Source: Bacteroides_D sp963546395 (GTDB taxonomy: Bacteria > Bacteroidota > Bacteroidia > Bacteroidales > CAJPTX01). From it: 64,000 nt of DNA. Shown in pieces: positions 60,937 to 64,000 of this stretch (positions within the stretch are counted from its first letter, which is position 1; each line of letters opens with the position of its first letter). Under the pieces are notes generated by a model. The model saw only the letters and a list, made by a program, of their open reading frames with translations, was not told the DNA's origin and did not search any database. The DNA lies in NCBI GenBank assembly GCA_963546395.1, contig CAUUMS010000005.1, positions 37,116 through 101,115 of the forward strand. Direction: 5' to 3'. Made by a program: the position numbers and the translations under genes.

Positions 60937-62172
60937 ATGAACATCCTGCTCATCAACCACTACGCAGGCTCGCCTAGCATGGGGATGGAGTTCCGTCCCT
61001 ACTATTTGGCGCACGAGTGGGCTAAGATGGGGCACAGCGTCACGGTGCTAGCAGCTACCTACTCGCACCTCCGCCAGAGGCAGCCTGAGGTGTCTCGCAG
61101 CTGGCAGGAGCAAGAGCTTGAGCCAAATCTGCGGTATGTCTGGCTCAAGACCCCGCGGTACACATCGCCCATCAGGCGGATTCTCAACATCTTCACCTTC
61201 GTCCTGCGGGTGCACTTTGCTGCCCGTCGCATAGCCAAGCATTGGAAGCCCGACATCGTCATCGCCTCGTCCACCTATCCGTTTGACATCTACCCCGCCC
61301 GCCGCATTGCGCGCCGTGCCGGTGCGAGGCTCATCTACGAGGTGCACGACCTATGGCCCCTGACCCCCATGGTGGTAGGTGGGTATAGCCCGCGCCACCC
61401 ATTCATATGGCTCATGCAGCGAGCCGAAAATTACGCCTACCGGCACGTAGATCACGTCATCTCGCTGCTGTGGAACTCCGAGCCCCACATGCGGGAGCAT
61501 GGACTGGCCCCCGGAAAATTCACCTGTATACCGAACGGTTTCACCCCCTCCGAGTGGGAGACCTCCAACGCAGAGCCCCTCCCCGAGCTGCATCGCACAC
61601 TACTCGGGAAGCTACGGGCTGAACGCCGCTTCATCGTGGGCTTCACAGGGGGGTACACCCTCTCAGCCGGCGTGTACACCCTGCTCAAGGCGGCAGCATC
61701 CCTCCGTGAAGATCCATCCATCGCCCTGGTGTTCATGGGGGACGGACTGGCCAAATCGGAGATGGAGGCCTATGTGTCGGAGCATGAGCTTACGAATGTG
61801 CACATCCTGCCACCCATCCCCAAGCGCGCAGTGCCCACCGTGTTGCCCTCTTTCGATCTCGCCTACATGGGGAGCCTGCACTCCGTGCTCGACAGCTACG
61901 GCACCTCCATGAACAAGGAGATCGACTACATGATGGGCTCACTCCCCATCGTCTCCTCCGTCGATGAGCCTAACGCGCGCCTAGAGCGCGAGGGCTACGG
62001 CCTCCGCGTAGAGGCAGAGAACGCCCCAGCCCTGGCTGAGGCCATCCGCCACTTGGCCAGCATGAGCCCAGAGGATCGGCAAGCCATGGGACGCAAAGGG
62101 CGTGAGTATGCCCTGGCCAACCTGGCCTACCCCACCCTTGCGCAGCGCATGCTCGAGGCCATGCAACAGTAG
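60937..62172 (+). CDS. GT4-family glycosyltransferase (WbuB-like)
   Basis: The 411-residue product begins MNILLINHYAGSPSMGMEFRPYYLAHEWAKMGHSVTVLA, matching the WbuB-like GT4 group (FucNAc or similar transferases). The middle has YEVHDLWPLTPM and IPNGFTP; the donor domain has VGFTGGYTLSAGVYTLLKAAASL and the acidic motif region NKEIDYMMGSLPIVSS. There is a membrane-associating basic/hydrophobic stretch near residues 80-100. It is 8 bases after the PIG-L gene and 37 bases before wbpB. Confidence 0.9.
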   Translation: MNILLINHYAGSPSMGMEFRPYYLAHEWAKMGHSVTVLAATYSHLRQRQPEVSRSWQEQELEPNLRYVWLKTPRYTSPIRRILNIFTFVLRVHFAARRIAKHWKPDIVIASSTYPFDIYPARRIARRAGARLIYEVHDLWPLTPMVVGGYSPRHPFIWLMQRAENYAYRHVDHVISLLWNSEPHMREHGLAPGKFTCIPNGFTPSEWETSNAEPLPELHRTLLGKLRAERRFIVGFTGGYTLSAGVYTLLKAAASLREDPSIALVFMGDGLAKSEMEAYVSEHELTNVHILPPIPKRAVPTVLPSFDLAYMGSLHSVLDSYGTSMNKEIDYMMGSLPIVSSVDEPNARLEREGYGLRVEAENAPALAEAIRHLASMSPEDRQAMGRKGREYALANLAYPTLAQRMLEAMQQ

Positions 62173-62209
62173 CCATCTTACAGCATCTGCCCCCAATCTC
62201 AACTCTCCC

Positions 62210-63181
62210 ATGAAAAATTTTGCCATCATCGGCGTAGCTGGCTACATCGCCCCACGCCACCTGCGAGCCATCAAAGAGACAGGCAACCGCCTCATCTCAG
62301 CCTACGACCGCTTTGACAGCGTGGGTATCATGGATAGCTTCTTCCCCGAAGCCTCATTCTTCGTGGAACAGGAGCTATTCGATCGGTTCAACACCCGCAT
62401 ACGGGGCACCGATAAGCAGATTGACATGGTGGCCGTTTGCACCCCCAACTACCTCCACGATGCCCACTGCCGCTACTCCATGCGCCTAGGGGCCGACGTG
62501 ATCTGCGAGAAGCCCCTGGTGCTAAACCCCTGGAACATCGATGCGCTACAGGCCGTGGAGCATGAGACAGGGCAACGGGTGAACAACATCCTGCAACTGC
62601 GGCTCCACCAGTCCATTATAGATCTCAAGCGCAAGGTGGAGAATGGCCCGAAGGATAAGATCTACAACGTGGATCTCACCTACATGACCTCCCGCGGGAA
62701 CTGGTATTACACCTCGTGGAAGGGCGATGAGCACAAGAGCGGCGGTATTGCCACCAACATCGGTGTTCACTTCTACGACATGCTGGTGTGGGTTTTCGGG
62801 CCGCTGCAAAAGAGCGTGGTGCACGTGATGAGCCACGACCGTTGCGCCGGCTACCTGGAACTCCAGCGGGCCCGCGTGCGCTACTTCCTCTCCATCAACG
62901 CCGACCTGCTCCCGGAGAATGCCGTGCAGGGCGAAAAGCGCACCTACCGCACCATCAACATCGACGGGCAGGAGTTCGAATTCAGCGAGGGCTTCACCGA
63001 GCTCCATAACGAGAGCTACCGCCAGATACTCGCGGGTAACGGATTCGGGCTCGACGAGGTGCGCGGCTGCATCGAGATTGTGCACGCCATACGCCACGCC
63101 ACACCCGTAGGGCTCAAGGGCGACTATCACCCCCTGGCCGCGGCCCCGCTCGCCGCTCACCCATTCGGCTGGGCCCGGTAG
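62210..63181 (+). CDS. wbpB: UDP-GlcNAcA 3-dehydrogenase (WbpB/WlbA-like oxidoreductase)
   Basis: The 323-residue product (ATG at 62210) is a Gfo/Idh/MocA oxidoreductase with the characteristic WbpB/WlbA opening MKNFAIIGVAGYIAPRHLRAIKETGN (NAD-binding). CEKPLVLNPWNIDAL carries the catalytic Lys of the EKP motif, and GGIATNIGVHFYDMLVWVFG follows. It oxidises C3 of UDP-GlcNAcA to the 3-keto form that WbpE aminates. It is separated from wbpEDA by about 8 kb of glycan genes. The frame is open to 62102, but that part overlaps the previous gene. Confidence 0.93.
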   Translation: MKNFAIIGVAGYIAPRHLRAIKETGNRLISAYDRFDSVGIMDSFFPEASFFVEQELFDRFNTRIRGTDKQIDMVAVCTPNYLHDAHCRYSMRLGADVICEKPLVLNPWNIDALQAVEHETGQRVNNILQLRLHQSIIDLKRKVENGPKDKIYNVDLTYMTSRGNWYYTSWKGDEHKSGGIATNIGVHFYDMLVWVFGPLQKSVVHVMSHDRCAGYLELQRARVRYFLSINADLLPENAVQGEKRTYRTINIDGQEFEFSEGFTELHNESYRQILAGNGFGLDEVRGCIEIVHAIRHATPVGLKGDYHPLAAAPLAAHPFGWAR

Positions 63182-63241
63182 CCCATCGGCTAGCGGCGAA
63201 ACCCAAGCGCCAACCTGGCCACACGGAGCCCCCTGTCCGCC

Positions 63242-64000
63242 ATGCGCATACTGATGATGTCGGAAGCCGCCAGCGTGCACACGTGGCGGTGGGCCCTGGC
63301 TCTACAGGCCCAGGGCCTCGAGGTGGGGCTCTACAGCTTCGACACATCCCACGCGCCAGCCTACCGGGAACACGGCATCGAGGTGTACCCCGCCGGCGTA
63401 TCGCTTGCAGGGCCCCGCTCCCTGTGGGGCAAATGGCGATACCTGCGGACAATACCAGCATTACGGCGAGCCATACGGCAGTTTCGTCCCCACCTGGTGC
63501 ATGCCCATTTCGCCACGCATCACGGTCTGCTAGCTGCCCTGTCGGGCTTTCACCCCTTCGTGCTCTCAGTGTGGGGGAGCGACGTGTATACACTCCCGCG
63601 CACCATTCCACTCGGTCGCCCACTCCTGCGCTACACCCTACGCCGGGCCGACAGGCTCCTCTCCACCAGCCATGCCATGGCCCGAGAGGCCGCCAAATAC
63701 ACCGATAAGCCCTTCGTCATCACCCCCTTTGGGGTAGACACTAGCCTATTCCACCCGGTGAACGGCATCGAGCGCGATCCCCATCTGTTCGGCTGCACCA
63801 AATCGCTTGAGCCCGCCTACGGGCACGAGGTGCTTCTGCGGGCCTTTGCCCACTGCGTGCAGCGCAACCCGGAACGTCCCCTACGCCTCGAGCTGGCCGG
63901 CACAGGTAGTCTGCTCGAGAGGCTGCAAGCCCTGGCCCATGAGCTCGGCATCGCAGAGCGCGTGTCATTCCTCGGCTATCTGCCCAACGGGCAACTACCG
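63242..64000 (+). CDS. GT4-family glycosyltransferase, paralogue B (cut by window end)
   Basis: An open frame from the ATG at 63242 runs 253 codons to the window end with no stop. It starts MRILMMSEAASVHTWRWALAL and shows VHAHFATHHGLLAAL, VWGSDVYTLPRT, STSHAMAREAAKYT and ITPFGVDTSLFHP, aligned through its length with paralogue A at 58130. The end reached, GYLPNGQLP, corresponds to about residue 250 of that protein, so about 120 residues including the E-x7-E motif are missing only because of the window edge. It lies 60 bases after wbpB. Confidence 0.92.
   Translation, partial: MRILMMSEAASVHTWRWALALQAQGLEVGLYSFDTSHAPAYREHGIEVYPAGVSLAGPRSLWGKWRYLRTIPALRRAIRQFRPHLVHAHFATHHGLLAALSGFHPFVLSVWGSDVYTLPRTIPLGRPLLRYTLRRADRLLSTSHAMAREAAKYTDKPFVITPFGVDTSLFHPVNGIERDPHLFGCTKSLEPAYGHEVLLRAFAHCVQRNPERPLRLELAGTGSLLERLQALAHELGIAERVSFLGYLPNGQLP

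Overview
The window is a gene-dense stretch (roughly 60% GC) of a Bacteroidales-type chromosome, most like an asaccharolytic, peptide-using Porphyromonadaceae relative. Signs of this are a RagA/RagB-like SusC/SusD pair, Bacteroidetes-only families (DUF4491, DUF5686, the GlmU-like TIGR03991 type protein), and more than ten copies of the Bacteroidetes -7 promoter box TAnnTTTG (usually TACCTTTG) just upstream of genes. Shine-Dalgarno sites are mostly absent. The genus is an inference; no rRNA is present to settle it.

Layout. 1-19 kb is housekeeping and envelope: rpiB, a membrane protein, yraN, an M20 dipeptidase, a DUF1847 protein, a patatin phospholipase fused to an outer-membrane barrel, an operon of unknown exported protein-thyA-M23 peptidase, then a GlmU-like protein, lon, kdsD (KDO pathway), a DUF5686 outer-membrane protein and a HAD phosphatase. 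19.3-24.6 kb is an AT-rich upstream region and the SusC/SusD pair, ended by a strong terminator. 24.6-31 kb (minus strand) holds priA, a GH3 N-acetylhexosaminidase/beta-lactamase-fold protein interrupted by a frameshift at a 10-nt homopolymer, a LytTR response regulator and HU. 31.5-38.8 kb holds the SRP RNA, cdd with an unknown exported protein behind a structured leader, tandem DUF4491 genes, a HAMP sensor coupled to trkH, an ExbB/ExbD/ExbD energising cluster and tRNA-Ser(GGA). 38.8-50.9 kb holds asparaginase, an exported flavodoxin, sufE, a DUF59 protein, queG, a large FAD/Fe-S dehydrogenase, an aminotransferase plus phosphoglycosyl transferase, a POT peptide transporter and a DUF1573 protein.

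51.3-64 kb is a surface-polysaccharide locus on the plus strand: WbpE, WbpD, WbpA, flippase, polymerase-like protein, four glycosyltransferases, a LpxD-like acyltransferase, a PIG-L deacetylase and WbpB. The four Wbp enzymes together make UDP-2,3-diacetamido-2,3-dideoxyglucuronate from UDP-GlcNAc; the next enzyme of the Pseudomonas pathway (WbpI epimerase) is not in the window. The last gene is cut by the window end.

The least explained signal is a dispersed intergenic element seen three times (10751-10877, 40072-40177, 50229-50344). It has a hairpin core (CCGTATTT...AAATACGG) whose two arms continue outward as degenerate 11-bp units (consensus TTGGTACGTTG), mirror-symmetric about the centre. 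Other leads are the homopolymer switch in the GH3/beta-lactamase gene, a neighbouring PIG-L/LpxD-like pair that could exchange an N-acyl group on a sugar, and a HAMP sensor without output domain that overlaps trkH.
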